Position numbers and translations under genes: made by a program. Source: G963663315 sp965214205 (lineage in GTDB: Bacteria; Pseudomonadota; Gammaproteobacteria; Arenicellales; Poriferihabitantaceae). From it: a stretch of DNA of 64,000 nt. The notes beneath the pieces are model-generated. The model saw only the letters and a program-made list of their open reading frames with translations, searched no databases and was not told where the DNA came from. Location: assembly GCA_965214205.1 (NCBI GenBank), contig OZ243941.1:124001-188000 (forward strand), in the 5' to 3' direction. Every line of letters begins with the position of its first letter. Within the stretch, counting starts at the first letter, position 1. Below, in pieces: positions 44,808-54,329 of the stretch.

Positions 44808-46072
44808 CGCTGTTCAGAATCGATTCGCTCGGTCGTCGGCAGGCCGGACAAGTAACGCCTCAGGCAATCCAGCGCCAGTTCCACAGCCCCTAGCCGGACC
44901 CATTCCGGACTGCCCGGCAAACGGGATGTCCGGCAGGCGCCGGCCTTGCCATCCGATATCGCAACCGCGATATCCGCCGCATGTTTGCCCCCGTCCTGTC
45001 GGTCCAGCGGTTTCACCAGCGTCACGAGGGCATGCGACGAATCCGACCGCGCCGCAATAGCGTCGGCGAGGCAAACCGCCAGTTGGCTGTCCGGCGTCCG
45101 TGACACCGGCTCCGCAATACCCGCGTACTTCAGCAACTGCTCGACATCGACCGACACGATCCCTTTTTTCACACATTCAGCGCTGTCCGCCGCGCCCACA
45201 AGACGGGCGGTCACCCGGCCCGCGGTGTGCGTTTCCACGACACTGACACTGCCCCCGGACTGCCGCAGCGCGCGAACAATCTCATTTTCCACCAACTGAT
45301 CATCCTCGCACAAAACGAAATTCCCTAACCGCTTTCTCACCTCATCCTCCACCGGCTTGATTTTCCGGTCGAGTTCCGCCTGTGAGGGACCATGCAGCGT
45401 CAACTTGATTTCAAGCTGCGGGTAGTGGGACTGAAACCCGAGCTTGACCGAACCGTCACCGGCCAACGCCTCGACTCCATCCAGTATGCGGTCCGCCCGC
45501 GCCTCCCCGATGCCAAACGTATGGAAGCGCTTGACCCGCGTAAAGACCGCCTGACCGCGCATCGCCTGCAAGCGCGGGAGAATCTGCTCTTCGAGCATGC
45601 GCCTCAACTCCACGGGCACTCCCGGAGTAAAGAAAAACCGGGCGCCGCCAATATCCATCTCAAATCCGCAGGCAGTCCCGACCGGGTTGTCGATGTATTG
45701 TGAACCGACCGGCAGCATGGCCTGCTTGACATTGCTGGAAGGCATCTCCCGGCCCCTGGAAATATACCAGGCCTCAATTCTATCCAACCATGGACGGCAC
45801 AGCTCGAGATCAACCCCCGCCGCCTGCGCCGCCGCCTCTTGGGACAGATCATCGACTGTCGGCCCCAGACCGCCATTGACGATCACGGCGTCCGCCCTTT
45901 GCCCGGCCTGATGGAATGCCCGGACCAGGCTGGCCGGATCATCACCCACCACGGTTCCCCAGATCGTATTGAACCCGTTTTCAGTCAGCCGCCTGGCGAT
46001 ATGGCTGTAATTGGTATTGACCGTCTTGCCGGTCAGAATCTCATCGCCAGTGCATAGAATTTCGATTTTCAT
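44804..46072 (-). CDS. CinA-like protein with degenerate amidase domain
   Basis: Two domains: N-terminal MoCF/COG1058 pyrophosphatase-like domain (1-170; CTGDEILTGKTVNTN, NGGLGPTVDD) and a C-terminal CinA/PncC domain (about 262-420) that in other bacteria deamidates NMN. In the second domain the ESCTGG nucleophile motif reads ETHTAG (280-285) and the usual YS-N-x2-K segment reads VSVDVEQ, so Ser, Tyr and Lys of the active site are all lost. The first domain looks intact. 422 residues. Its neighbours are unrelated. Confidence 0.8.
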   Translation of the reverse strand: MKIEILCTGDEILTGKTVNTNYSHIARRLTENGFNTIWGTVVGDDPASLVRAFHQAGQRADAVIVNGGLGPTVDDLSQEAAAQAAGVDLELCRPWLDRIEAWYISRGREMPSSNVKQAMLPVGSQYIDNPVGTACGFEMDIGGARFFFTPGVPVELRRMLEEQILPRLQAMRGQAVFTRVKRFHTFGIGEARADRILDGVEALAGDGSVKLGFQSHYPQLEIKLTLHGPSQAELDRKIKPVEDEVRKRLGNFVLCEDDQLVENEIVRALRQSGGSVSVVETHTAGRVTARLVGAADSAECVKKGIVSVDVEQLLKYAGIAEPVSRTPDSQLAVCLADAIAARSDSSHALVTLVKPLDRQDGGKHAADIAVAISDGKAGACRTSRLPGSPEWVRLGAVELALDCLRRYLSGLPTTERIDSEQR

Positions 46073-46143
46073 GGGCCTCGCCCGATTGACAGGAGTGGAT
46101 AGTATCGGAGATCATGGATTATTGAACAACCTGCTTGAAATAA

Positions 46144-46155
46144 AGTGAATTCACT
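46144..46155. promoter_or_regulatory. 12-bp perfect palindrome before the GFA gene
   Basis: AGTGAATTCACT, fully symmetric, 48 bp before the GFA start in a 130-bp divergent gap. It could be an operator; no matching regulator is assigned. Confidence 0.3.
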
Positions 46156-46202
46156 GTCAGGATAATGTAAAAGCGCTTGATGACAAAATAGAGGACAAAA
46201 TC

Positions 46203-47051
46203 ATGAGTAAAGGCCAATGTCTGTGCGGCAGCGTATCCTGGGAATTTTCCGGGCAACCAGAATCCTCCTACCACTGCCACTGCCAGATGTGCAGGAAGGC
46301 GCATGGCGCGGCGTATGGCACCTACTATTTCGTGGCGGAGGAAAATTTCCACTGGACCGGCGAACGGGACACCATCGTGGACTATCACTCCTCTCCCGTA
46401 TTGACCCGCTCCTTCTGCCGGGACTGCGGTTCGGTGGTACCCAACGCGGATGATAACGGCCGATTCATGTTCGTCCCGGCCGGGTCGCATGACGACGGCC
46501 CTGCAGTTTCCGCGCATATCTTTGTGGCCTCCAAGGCCCCCTGGCTCGACATTACCGACGACCTGCCAAAACATGACGACCACGCGCCGGAGGCTCCGGG
46601 GCCGGTATATGATAATCCGCCGGTATCCGAACCCGAACCGGGGACAGTCCGGGGAAGCTGCTTGTGCGGGGATGTCCGGTTCGAGGTGACGCTGCCATTC
46701 ACAGTCGTGCATAACTGCTACTGCTCCCGATGCAGACAGCAGCGTTCAGCCGCGTTTACCACCAACGGGTTCACCGCGAAAGACTCGGTCGCCTTCACCC
46801 GGGGCAATGACTGCCTGTCCAGCTACAAGGTCCCGGACGCGAAGTATTTCACCCATGTATTCTGCGGGAAATGCGGATCCGGGGTACCGAGGCTGGACGC
46901 CGACCGAAACATCGCCGTCATCCCGCTGGGCGCGCTCGATGACGATCCGGGCTGCAAGGCCGACGACAACATTTTCGCCCCCGACCGGGCAGGCTGGAGC
47001 GAAGTGAATCCCAACCTGCCCACCTACGACCGCTATCCGCCCCGCAAATAG
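46203..47051 (+). CDS. Tandem GFA-domain zinc protein
   Basis: 282 residues containing two copies of the GFA/CENP-V fold. First copy cysteines: CLCG (6-9), CHCQMC and CRDCGS; second copy: CLCGDV, CYCSRC and CGKCGS. Each copy can hold two zinc ions. The family name comes from glutathione-dependent formaldehyde activation, but many members have unknown substrates. The duplication in one chain is less common than single-domain forms. A GAGGACAAAATC site precedes the ATG. Given Tdm and demethylases in the window, a link with formaldehyde is attractive but inferred. Confidence 0.85.
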   Translation: MSKGQCLCGSVSWEFSGQPESSYHCHCQMCRKAHGAAYGTYYFVAEENFHWTGERDTIVDYHSSPVLTRSFCRDCGSVVPNADDNGRFMFVPAGSHDDGPAVSAHIFVASKAPWLDITDDLPKHDDHAPEAPGPVYDNPPVSEPEPGTVRGSCLCGDVRFEVTLPFTVVHNCYCSRCRQQRSAAFTTNGFTAKDSVAFTRGNDCLSSYKVPDAKYFTHVFCGKCGSGVPRLDADRNIAVIPLGALDDDPGCKADDNIFAPDRAGWSEVNPNLPTYDRYPPRK

Positions 47052-47059
47052 CCCGGCGC

Positions 47060-47695
47060 TCACTGCCACGCGAAGCGGGGTTGGTCATAATGGTGGACGC
47101 GGGCGCTTCGGCCACGAATCGCCACCTCCCGGAACTGGTAGATGATGGATGCGGTAGGAGAGTACATGCGGTGCCCCAGCGCCGGAAATTCTGAACACAG
47201 GACCGGCCGACCCTCCTCTACTCCGGGTTCAAATATCGGAATGGCGTCGCTGTCGAGTTCTGAAAAAGGAATGCAATATACTTCGGCCACTTCATCCGCC
47301 GACGGAATGATCCGGCAATTCTCCCCGGCCCAGACCACAACCGGGGTTATCCGGAATTTCGAGCGAGTCGGGTAATCATCCAGCCGCCCCAGGATACAGT
47401 CCGCGGACAGCCTCAATCCAAGCTCCTCGTCCAACTCCCTCAACGCGGCCTGGTACACCGTCTCCCCCTCATCCAGCTTGCCGCCCGGCAGCGCGTACTG
47501 CCCCGAATGCTGGCCCAGGCGCTGCGGACGGCGGGTCAGGAATATGGCAGGCGCCCCAGGCGCGCCGTAATCGGTAACCACAATAGCCACCGCCGCGCGG
47601 CGCAGACCGTCATCATCAATCTCCGACCATTCAAATTCCCCGAGATTGGCCTGCACAGACCGCCGCAAACCGTCATTGAATTCAAAAGCGCTCAT
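47060..47695 (-). CDS. NUDIX hydrolase (CoA pyrophosphatase-like)
   Basis: Full Nudix box G-x5-E-x7-RELDEELG in GGKLDEGETVYQAALRELD onward. The pattern RRPQRLGQHSGQYALPGG before the box resembles the NudL/CoA pyrophosphatase group. Started at the ATG giving MSAFEFND (211 aa); this ATG overlaps the last codons of the MttB-like gene by 14 bp. A longer frame begins 9 codons earlier. Probably translationally coupled to the methyltransferase. Confidence 0.82.
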   Translation of the reverse strand: MSAFEFNDGLRRSVQANLGEFEWSEIDDDGLRRAAVAIVVTDYGAPGAPAIFLTRRPQRLGQHSGQYALPGGKLDEGETVYQAALRELDEELGLRLSADCILGRLDDYPTRSKFRITPVVVWAGENCRIIPSADEVAEVYCIPFSELDSDAIPIFEPGVEEGRPVLCSEFPALGHRMYSPTASIIYQFREVAIRGRSARVHHYDQPRFAWQ

Positions 47696-49253
47696 CAACC
47701 GGCTCCAGGCGCGGTTCTTCACGGCCCAGTTCTTCCTTGCGTCTGGCGACGAAGGCTTCCAGTTCCTCCTTCACGGCCGGGTCAATCGGCGGCGACTCGT
47801 ATTCATCCAGAGCGCGCTGCCACATTTCGGTGGCCCGCATGGTCGCATCCTTCGCCCCGGCCTGCCGCCAGTTCTGATTGTTCTGCCAATCACTCATAAA
47901 CGGCTCATAGAACGCGGTTTTGTACCGCTGCATGGTATGGTCGCAACCGAAAAAGTGTCCGCCCGGCCCCACTTCAGCCATCGCTTCAAGCCCCAGCGAC
48001 TGGTCATCCACATCCACAGGCCGCAGCAACGCCGCGATATGCTGAAGCATCTCACAGTCAATCATGACCTTCTCGAACGACGCCACCAGGCCCCCTTCCA
48101 GCCATCCCGCGGCGTGATAGATGAAATTGCCGTGCCCCATCACGGCGCTCCACAACGCCATCTGGGTTTCCCAGGTGGCCTGACAATCCACGGCATTCGA
48201 GGCGTTGCAGGCGCTGGTGCGATAGGGCAGGTTATATCTTCGCGCCAGTTGTCCCCCCGCCAGATTGGCGAGCGCGTTTTCCGGAGTGCCGAACGCGGGG
48301 GAACCGGAGCGCATATCAACATTGGATGTAAAGCCGCCATAGCCCACCGGGCAGCCCGGTCGGGTCAGTTGCAGCAAACTGATACCCAGCAACGCTTCGG
48401 CGTTCTGCTGCGCGAGGGCGCCCGCCATGGTCACTGGAGTCATCGCCCCCATCAGAGTGAACGGCGTGACCACCACCGGCTGACCCAGCATGGCAAGCTG
48501 CATCGCCCCGTAGGCCATGGAATCATCCAGCTTTCTCGGTGAATTGATGTTGATATTGGTCATCACCGTTGGATGATCCACCATCTCCTCCAGTTGCAGG
48601 CCCTTCGCGATGGCGCACATCCTGATCGCGTCCAACCCCCGCTCGGCGCCTATGCCGAGGGTGAAAAACGGCTTGTCGCTCAAGGTCAGACTAGTGAATA
48701 CCGCGTCCAGGTGGCGCGTATTGACGGGCAGGTCCGTGGTCGCCACAGCCTGGTTGCCGAAGAAAGTGATCACGTTGAAGAATTGCCCCAGACGGATCAG
48801 CTTCCGGTAGTCCGCGAGATTGCCCGGACGCCGGCCATGGATCCGGTCATGCACGCTTGGCGGACCCGACACCATCCCGAAGTTGATCGCGTCGCCACCG
48901 CATCGAATGGCGTTCTCCGGGTTGCGGGGAACCACGCTGAACTCCGCCGGAGCGGTCGAGATAGCCTCCATCACCAGCCCCCGGTCCATGCGCACCATGC
49001 CGTCGCCATCCACCCTGGCCCCGGCCTTCCTGAACACATCCAGCGCCTGTTCACCGAGTACCTGAATGCCCTGCCGCTCCAGAATATCCATCGAAGCGTC
49101 ATGAATCCGCTCAACCTGCTCCTCATCCAGCGCCTGGATCGGGGCAAAGCGATTGACCAACTGACTGCGGGGTAGTTGTGGAATCCCTGTTGCAGCCGGT
49201 TCAGTATTCTGGTTTTTACCGCGGCGGCCGCGGCGGCCTGAAGTTCGTACCAT
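47682..49253 (-). CDS. MttB-like (trimethylamine methyltransferase family) protein
   Basis: Member of the MttB superfamily, 523 residues, read through without an in-frame amber codon, so it is a non-pyrrolysine form like glycine betaine or proline betaine methyltransferases. No corrinoid protein gene is adjacent. Start at ATG 49253 with AGGATAATAAG upstream; an earlier TTG is less likely. Basic N-terminal tail (RGRRGKN). The GMC oxidoreductase and the Rieske enzyme also suggest quaternary amines as substrates. Exact methyl donor unknown. Confidence 0.82.
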   Translation of the reverse strand: MVRTSGRRGRRGKNQNTEPAATGIPQLPRSQLVNRFAPIQALDEEQVERIHDASMDILERQGIQVLGEQALDVFRKAGARVDGDGMVRMDRGLVMEAISTAPAEFSVVPRNPENAIRCGGDAINFGMVSGPPSVHDRIHGRRPGNLADYRKLIRLGQFFNVITFFGNQAVATTDLPVNTRHLDAVFTSLTLSDKPFFTLGIGAERGLDAIRMCAIAKGLQLEEMVDHPTVMTNININSPRKLDDSMAYGAMQLAMLGQPVVVTPFTLMGAMTPVTMAGALAQQNAEALLGISLLQLTRPGCPVGYGGFTSNVDMRSGSPAFGTPENALANLAGGQLARRYNLPYRTSACNASNAVDCQATWETQMALWSAVMGHGNFIYHAAGWLEGGLVASFEKVMIDCEMLQHIAALLRPVDVDDQSLGLEAMAEVGPGGHFFGCDHTMQRYKTAFYEPFMSDWQNNQNWRQAGAKDATMRATEMWQRALDEYESPPIDPAVKEELEAFVARRKEELGREEPRLEPVDERF

Positions 49254-49376
49254 TCTTATTATCCTGATGATCAATTATGGCTTATATCACGGACGGAGCA
49301 ATCAGGCTATAATAACCCCCGCAAACCGCCAGGAAGCCCGCACAGACACTCCGGTAATATATCCCCCTGTTCGACC

Positions 49377-50681
49377 ATGACCACAACCGACCTGGCAAAA
49401 CGCGTACACGACCATACGTTCAAACTGGACCCGATTGTCAGGAGCCTGCTGGATACGGATGTCTACAAGCTGTTGATGCTGCAAACCATCTGGAAGGAGT
49501 TTCCCAGCATCCCGGTCACTTTTTCACTGGTCAACCGTTCCCGGCATGTCCGGCTGGCGCAGGAAATCGACCGCGTCGAACTGGCCGAGCAACTGGACCA
49601 CGCCCGCACGATCCGCCTTTCCAAGAAGGAAAAAATCTGGCTGGCCGGCAACACGTTCTATGGCAAGGAACGGCTGTTCAGCCCTGAATTCATCGACTGG
49701 CTGGAAGCGTACCGCCTGCCGGAATATGACCTCCAGGTTGAAAACGACCAGTACCGGATTGATTTTCATGGCGCCTGGACCGATGTGACCCTGTGGGAGT
49801 TGCCCGTGCTGACCATCATCAGCGAATTGCGGTCCAGATCGGCGTTGAAGAATACCGGGCGGTTCGAGCTGGATGTCACCTATGCCAGAGCCAAGACCCG
49901 GCTGTGGGAGAAAGTGATGCGTCTGAACCGGCTGCCTGATCTGCGTCTGGCCGATTTCGGCTCCCGCAGGCGGCATGGTTTCCTGTGGCATAACTGGTGC
50001 GTCGAGGCGTTGAAGGAAGGGCTGGGCGACAAATTCATTGGCACGAGCAATGTGCTGCTGGCGATGAATCACGACCTCGAAGCGATTGGCACCAACGCCC
50101 ATGAACTGCCGATGGTCATCGCCGCAGTCGCGGACAGTGACGACGAGTTATTGCGCGCCCCCTATAAAGTGCTGGAAAGCTGGCAACGGACCTACGACGG
50201 GAATCTGCTGGTTGCCCTGCCCGACACATTCGGCACCACCGCGTTTCTGAAAAATGCGCCCGAATGGATTGCGCGCTGGAGCGGCTTTCGCATCGACTCC
50301 AAGCAGCCGGTCGCTGGCGGTGAGGAATTGATCCAGTGGTGGAACTCGATGAAACAGGACCCGAAGGAAAAACTGCTGATTTTTTCAGACGGCCTGGATA
50401 TTGATGAAATTGAAACCGTTTATCATCACTTCAATGACCGGGTGCGAGTCGGCTTTGGCTGGGGCACCAATCTGACCAACGATTTCCGGGACTGCTCACC
50501 GACCCCGAATGACCGGCTCAACCCGTTTTCCGTGGTCTGCAAGGTCACCCGCGCCGACGGGCGCCCGACCGTGAAAATATCGGATAACCTGGAAAAATCG
50601 ACCGGCCCCCAGAGCGAAGTCGAACGCTACCTGAAGATTTTCGGCCGCGACCAGATTGATCGTTACGAGGTCACGGTCTGA
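49377..50681 (+). CDS. pncB: Nicotinate phosphoribosyltransferase
   Basis: NAD salvage enzyme joining nicotinate and PRPP. LLDTDVYKLLMLQTIW at the N-terminus, FGSRRRHG (about 200), GTSNVLLA and GTNAHELPM with the catalytic His identify PncB; C-terminal VGFGWGTNLTNDF is conserved. 434 residues. A TATAAT at 49308 may be its -10. The following GMC gene starts 6 bp after the stop, so they share a transcript. Confidence 0.95.
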   Translation: MTTTDLAKRVHDHTFKLDPIVRSLLDTDVYKLLMLQTIWKEFPSIPVTFSLVNRSRHVRLAQEIDRVELAEQLDHARTIRLSKKEKIWLAGNTFYGKERLFSPEFIDWLEAYRLPEYDLQVENDQYRIDFHGAWTDVTLWELPVLTIISELRSRSALKNTGRFELDVTYARAKTRLWEKVMRLNRLPDLRLADFGSRRRHGFLWHNWCVEALKEGLGDKFIGTSNVLLAMNHDLEAIGTNAHELPMVIAAVADSDDELLRAPYKVLESWQRTYDGNLLVALPDTFGTTAFLKNAPEWIARWSGFRIDSKQPVAGGEELIQWWNSMKQDPKEKLLIFSDGLDIDEIETVYHHFNDRVRVGFGWGTNLTNDFRDCSPTPNDRLNPFSVVCKVTRADGRPTVKISDNLEKSTGPQSEVERYLKIFGRDQIDRYEVTV

Positions 50682-50686
50682 AGGTC

Positions 50687-52315
50687 ATGGCCCAGGCGGC
50701 GCAACCCGTTGACTTCATTATCATCGGCTCCGGTTCCGCGGGATCGGTCCTCGCCCGGCGCCTGACGGAAGGTGGACGGCATACCGTCCTCGTGCTGGAG
50801 GCTGGCGGCAGCGACCGGAAGTTCTGGGTGCAGACACCGATCGGCTATGGCAAAACCTTTTACGACCCGGCCGTCAACTGGCGCTATACCACCCTGGCGC
50901 AACCCCGGCTGAACGGCAGAACGAGCTACTGGCCGCGCGGCAAGGTCATGGGCGGTTCAAGCTCGATCAACGCCATGGTATACATTCGCGGTCAGCGCGA
51001 GGACTATAACGACTGGCGGGACCTGGGCAACCCGGAATGGGGCTGGGACAACGTGCTGCCTTACTTCAGGAAATCCGAGACCAATTCGCGCGGCGGCGAC
51101 GACTTTCGCGGCGACAGCGGCCCATTGTACGTCAACGACCCGAGCGCATCGTATCATCCCACCTGTGGCGCCTTCATCGAGGCGGCCATGGAATACGGCC
51201 TGGAACCAAACCCGGATTTCAATGGCGCAACCCAGGAAGGGGTCGGCATGTACCAGATCACCACCAAAAACGGTTTCCGCATGTCCGCGGCCAGGGCGTA
51301 TCTGCGTCCGGCGCTGGCGCAACCGAACTGCGATATCGAACTGAACGCACAGGTCACCCGGATTCTTTTCGACAACCGGAAAGCGGTCGGAGTGGAATAT
51401 CTGCAAAACGGGGAAATCAGGCAGGCCCGCGCTAATCGGGAAGTCATTGTCTGCGCCGGCGCCGTCAACTCCCCCCAGCTATTGCAACTGTCCGGCATCG
51501 GGCCGGGGGAGCTTTTGCGACAACATGAGATTGACGTGACGCTGGATAACCCGCAGGTCGGCCGCAACCTCCAGGACCATCTGGCGCTGACCCATTTCTA
51601 CCGCTCGAAAGTCCCCACACTGAACAATCAACTCTATCCCTGGTGGGGCAAACTCCATGCCGGATTGAAATATGTCCTGTTCCGGAAAGGCCCGTTGTCC
51701 CTCAGCGTCAATCAGGCGGGCGGCTTCATCAAAAGCCACCCGGAGCGACAACGCCCCAACCTGCAACTGTATTTCTCGGCGCTGACCTACCTGACATCGC
51801 CGAAAGGCGAACGGCCATTGATGAATCCCGACCCCTGGCCCGCCATCCAGAACGGGGTCTGCCAATGCCGCCCGACCAGCCGCGGCGCCATCCGCATCGC
51901 GTCGAACGACCCGCTCGAGAGCCCGGACATTGATCCCGGCTATTTATCGACCGACCACGACATACAGGAAATGATCGAGGGATTCCGGCGCCTGCGGGGC
52001 ATGGCGCAAATGCCCGCGTTCCAGAAAATCATCGAAAGCGAGATTTCCCCCGGTAAATCCGTTCAGTCCGAATCACAGATTATCGACGACATCCGGGAAC
52101 GTAGCGAGACCGTATTCCACCCGACCAGCACCTGTATGATGGGGCCTGATCCGGCGTCATCGGTCGTGGACCAGGATTTGCGGGTGCATGGGATGCAGAG
52201 CCTGAGAGTGGTGGACGCGTCTGTTTTTCCCACCGTCATCTCCGGCAACACCAATGGCCCGGTGATCATGGTCGCCGAAAAAGCCGCGGACCTCATCCTG
52301 CGGGACACCGCCTGA
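50687..52315 (+). CDS. GMC oxidoreductase, choline dehydrogenase-like
   Basis: FAD-dependent alcohol oxidoreductase of 542 residues. FAD motif GSGSAGSVLARRL from 14, GMC signature 1 around GRTSYWPRGKVMGGSSS and signature 2 near GAVNSPQLLQLSGIG; active-site His in FHPTSTCMMG and Asn in ISGNTNGPV. BetA proteins oxidise choline to betaine aldehyde, but no betB or betI is adjacent, so another alcohol is possible. Together with the MttB-like and Rieske proteins, a feed from choline into methylated amines is plausible. Confidence 0.82.
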   Translation: MAQAAQPVDFIIIGSGSAGSVLARRLTEGGRHTVLVLEAGGSDRKFWVQTPIGYGKTFYDPAVNWRYTTLAQPRLNGRTSYWPRGKVMGGSSSINAMVYIRGQREDYNDWRDLGNPEWGWDNVLPYFRKSETNSRGGDDFRGDSGPLYVNDPSASYHPTCGAFIEAAMEYGLEPNPDFNGATQEGVGMYQITTKNGFRMSAARAYLRPALAQPNCDIELNAQVTRILFDNRKAVGVEYLQNGEIRQARANREVIVCAGAVNSPQLLQLSGIGPGELLRQHEIDVTLDNPQVGRNLQDHLALTHFYRSKVPTLNNQLYPWWGKLHAGLKYVLFRKGPLSLSVNQAGGFIKSHPERQRPNLQLYFSALTYLTSPKGERPLMNPDPWPAIQNGVCQCRPTSRGAIRIASNDPLESPDIDPGYLSTDHDIQEMIEGFRRLRGMAQMPAFQKIIESEISPGKSVQSESQIIDDIRERSETVFHPTSTCMMGPDPASSVVDQDLRVHGMQSLRVVDASVFPTVISGNTNGPVIMVAEKAADLILRDTA

Positions 52316-52371
52316 ACACATCTCCCGAAAACCTATCCTGATCCCCCGTCCTGATGTCAGCTACGCAGCGA

Positions 52372-53043
52372 TCAGTCGTCGCCGCTGAAAACCCCCAGAA
52401 TATGCAACAGACTGACGAATATATTAAAGATCGAGACATACAGGGTAACCGTGGCGGTGATATAGTTGGTCTCCCCGCCATGGATAATCTCGCTGGTCTG
52501 GAAAAGAATCATACCCGACATCAACAGAATGAACATCGCCGAGATCGCCAGACTCAACGCCGGCATCGGATAGATCAGGGTGACCAGCATCGCCAGGAAC
52601 GCGACCAGAATACCCGCCATCAGCATACCGCCGATAAAACTGAAATCCTTCCGCGTGACCAGCACATAGCCGGACAGACTGATGAAAATCATGCCGGTGC
52701 CACCCAGCGCCATCATCACGACCTCACTGCCGCCCGGAAGAGCCTGGATATAATAACTCAGGAGCGGCCCGAGGGTCAGTCCCATGAATCCGGTCAACGC
52801 GAAAACGAACACCAGTCCGAGGACGGAATTCCTGAATTTGCTGGTCAGGAACAGCAGGCCGAAATACCCGACCAGAGTGATGATAGCCCCCAGCGGCGGG
52901 AAATTCATCGCCATCGACAAACCCGCCGTGAAAGCGCTGAACAGCAGCGTCATCGACAGCAGGATATAGGTGTTTTTCAGAACACGGTTAATTTCGATGC
53001 CGCGTACAGCCGGACGCGCAACCGCAGTTTCGTATCTTGCCAT
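52372..53043 (-). CDS. Bax inhibitor-1 family membrane protein (YccA-like)
   Basis: 223 residues with seven hydrophobic helices. In E. coli YccA modulates the FtsH protease; other members are calcium channels. N-terminal cytoplasmic tail of about 25 residues, C-terminal FNIFVSLLHILGVFSGDD. A strong GAGGTGAGAAG ribosome site and a promoter-like pair (53132-53160) precede it. Divergent from the LysR gene. Confidence 0.88.
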   Translation of the reverse strand: MARYETAVARPAVRGIEINRVLKNTYILLSMTLLFSAFTAGLSMAMNFPPLGAIITLVGYFGLLFLTSKFRNSVLGLVFVFALTGFMGLTLGPLLSYYIQALPGGSEVVMMALGGTGMIFISLSGYVLVTRKDFSFIGGMLMAGILVAFLAMLVTLIYPMPALSLAISAMFILLMSGMILFQTSEIIHGGETNYITATVTLYVSIFNIFVSLLHILGVFSGDD

Positions 53044-53131
53044 TTTAACTTCTCACCTCAGTGTATGGATCTGGAAAACCGGATTCGGCGGGACGCCAAA
53101 GATGCGCGCCTCATTTACTGCCAACCGGAAT

Positions 53132-53160
53132 AGTATAGTAGAATAGGGTCAGACACGCAA
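53132..53160 (-). promoter_or_regulatory. Putative promoter of the BI-1 gene
   Basis: On the minus strand TTGCGT (53155-53160), 17-bp spacer, TATACT (53132-53137), about 90 bp before the ATG. The -10 is good, the -35 matches only at TTG. Confidence 0.45.
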
Positions 53161-53225
53161 ATTTCAAGCGCAGACCGATTATCACTCCCCTCATCACACC
53201 GCAATAATACAAAAGGACCATCACC

Positions 53226-54137
53226 GTGGCCGACCGACGACTCCAGGTATTCGGCGCAGTAGCGAGACTGCTCAGTTTCACGAAAGCGGCCGAGACCCTG
53301 CACATGACCCAGCCGGCCGTGACGTTCCAGGTTCGCCAACTGGAAGAATATTTCAATACCCGCCTGTTCGACCGGACACACAACCGAATCACCCTGACCC
53401 AGACCGGTGAAGTCGTCAAGGAATACGCCGACCGGATCATCGCCCTGTACAAGGAAATGGATATCCAGGTCAGAACCCTGACCGGAGACGTGCAAGGCCC
53501 ATTGATCGTCGGCGCCAGCACCACAATCGGGGAATATTTCATCCCCGGAGTAGTCGGCGCCTACCAATCGAAATTCCAGGATGTCCGGGTGCGCCTGAAT
53601 GTGGCCAATACCAACTCCATCATCCACATGGTCGAGAGCAACCAGATTGATGTCGGCATCGTTGAAGGCCCCGTCAACAACAAGACCCTGATCACCGACG
53701 TGATCTGGGATGACGAACTAGTCGTGATCTGCGCCCCCGGCCACCCCCTTGACCAATACAAGCAGGTCGGCGCCGACCTCATCCGGTCCTACCCGTTCAT
53801 CGGGCGCGAAGAAGGGTCGGGCACTCGCGAAGTGATCGAAAACTGGCTGACCGGACAGGGTCTCAATATCGAAGAACTGGATATCATCATGGAATTCGGC
53901 AGCCCGGAATCCATCAAGAACGCGGTAGCGGCAGGACTGGGTATCTCGATTGTTTCCGTCGCGACCATAGAGAAGGAATTGATCCTGAAGTCATTGCGCG
54001 CCATTCCACTGACCAACCCCATTCGCCGCCCGTTCTCCATTGTCTATCAACGGCAGAAATTCCGCCTGCGGGCGATGGATGAATTCCTGGGATTCGCGCG
54101 GGAACTCTGCGCCACCAAACGAAAACTGATCGAATGA
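53226..54137 (+). CDS. LysR-type transcriptional regulator
   Basis: 303 residues, GTG start. Winged helix-turn-helix at about 14-45 (LSFTKAAETLHMTQPAVTFQ) and a periplasmic-binding-like effector domain from about 90. Related to the CysB/CbbR-like group (NANTNSI.., EEGSGTREVIE). The target is unknown: it is divergent from the BI-1 gene and 190 bp before the glycosyltransferase, which runs in the same direction. Confidence 0.87.
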   Translation: MADRRLQVFGAVARLLSFTKAAETLHMTQPAVTFQVRQLEEYFNTRLFDRTHNRITLTQTGEVVKEYADRIIALYKEMDIQVRTLTGDVQGPLIVGASTTIGEYFIPGVVGAYQSKFQDVRVRLNVANTNSIIHMVESNQIDVGIVEGPVNNKTLITDVIWDDELVVICAPGHPLDQYKQVGADLIRSYPFIGREEGSGTREVIENWLTGQGLNIEELDIIMEFGSPESIKNAVAAGLGISIVSVATIEKELILKSLRAIPLTNPIRRPFSIVYQRQKFRLRAMDEFLGFARELCATKRKLIE

Positions 54138-54257
54138 TTAGTGGCTTGATTTATTAGTAAAATCGTATCCAGGGATTACCTCAATCAGGCAACCCGAATT
54201 TTACCCTTTCACGTTTTCTGTAAAGAAACCGGATTACCATGACTGGAACGGTTCCGG

Positions 54258-54263
54258 TATAAT
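54258..54263 (+). promoter_or_regulatory. Putative -10 element of the glycosyltransferase gene
   Basis: TATAAT in TCCGGTATAATC, 66 bp before the ATG, identical over 12 bases to the element before the cytochrome gene. No strong -35. Confidence 0.4.
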
Positions 54264-54329
54264 CGCCGCCCATGGAAAAAGATTCAGTCATTGTGGTCCG
54301 AAATGACGGTTAACCGGGAGTAACCCCAA

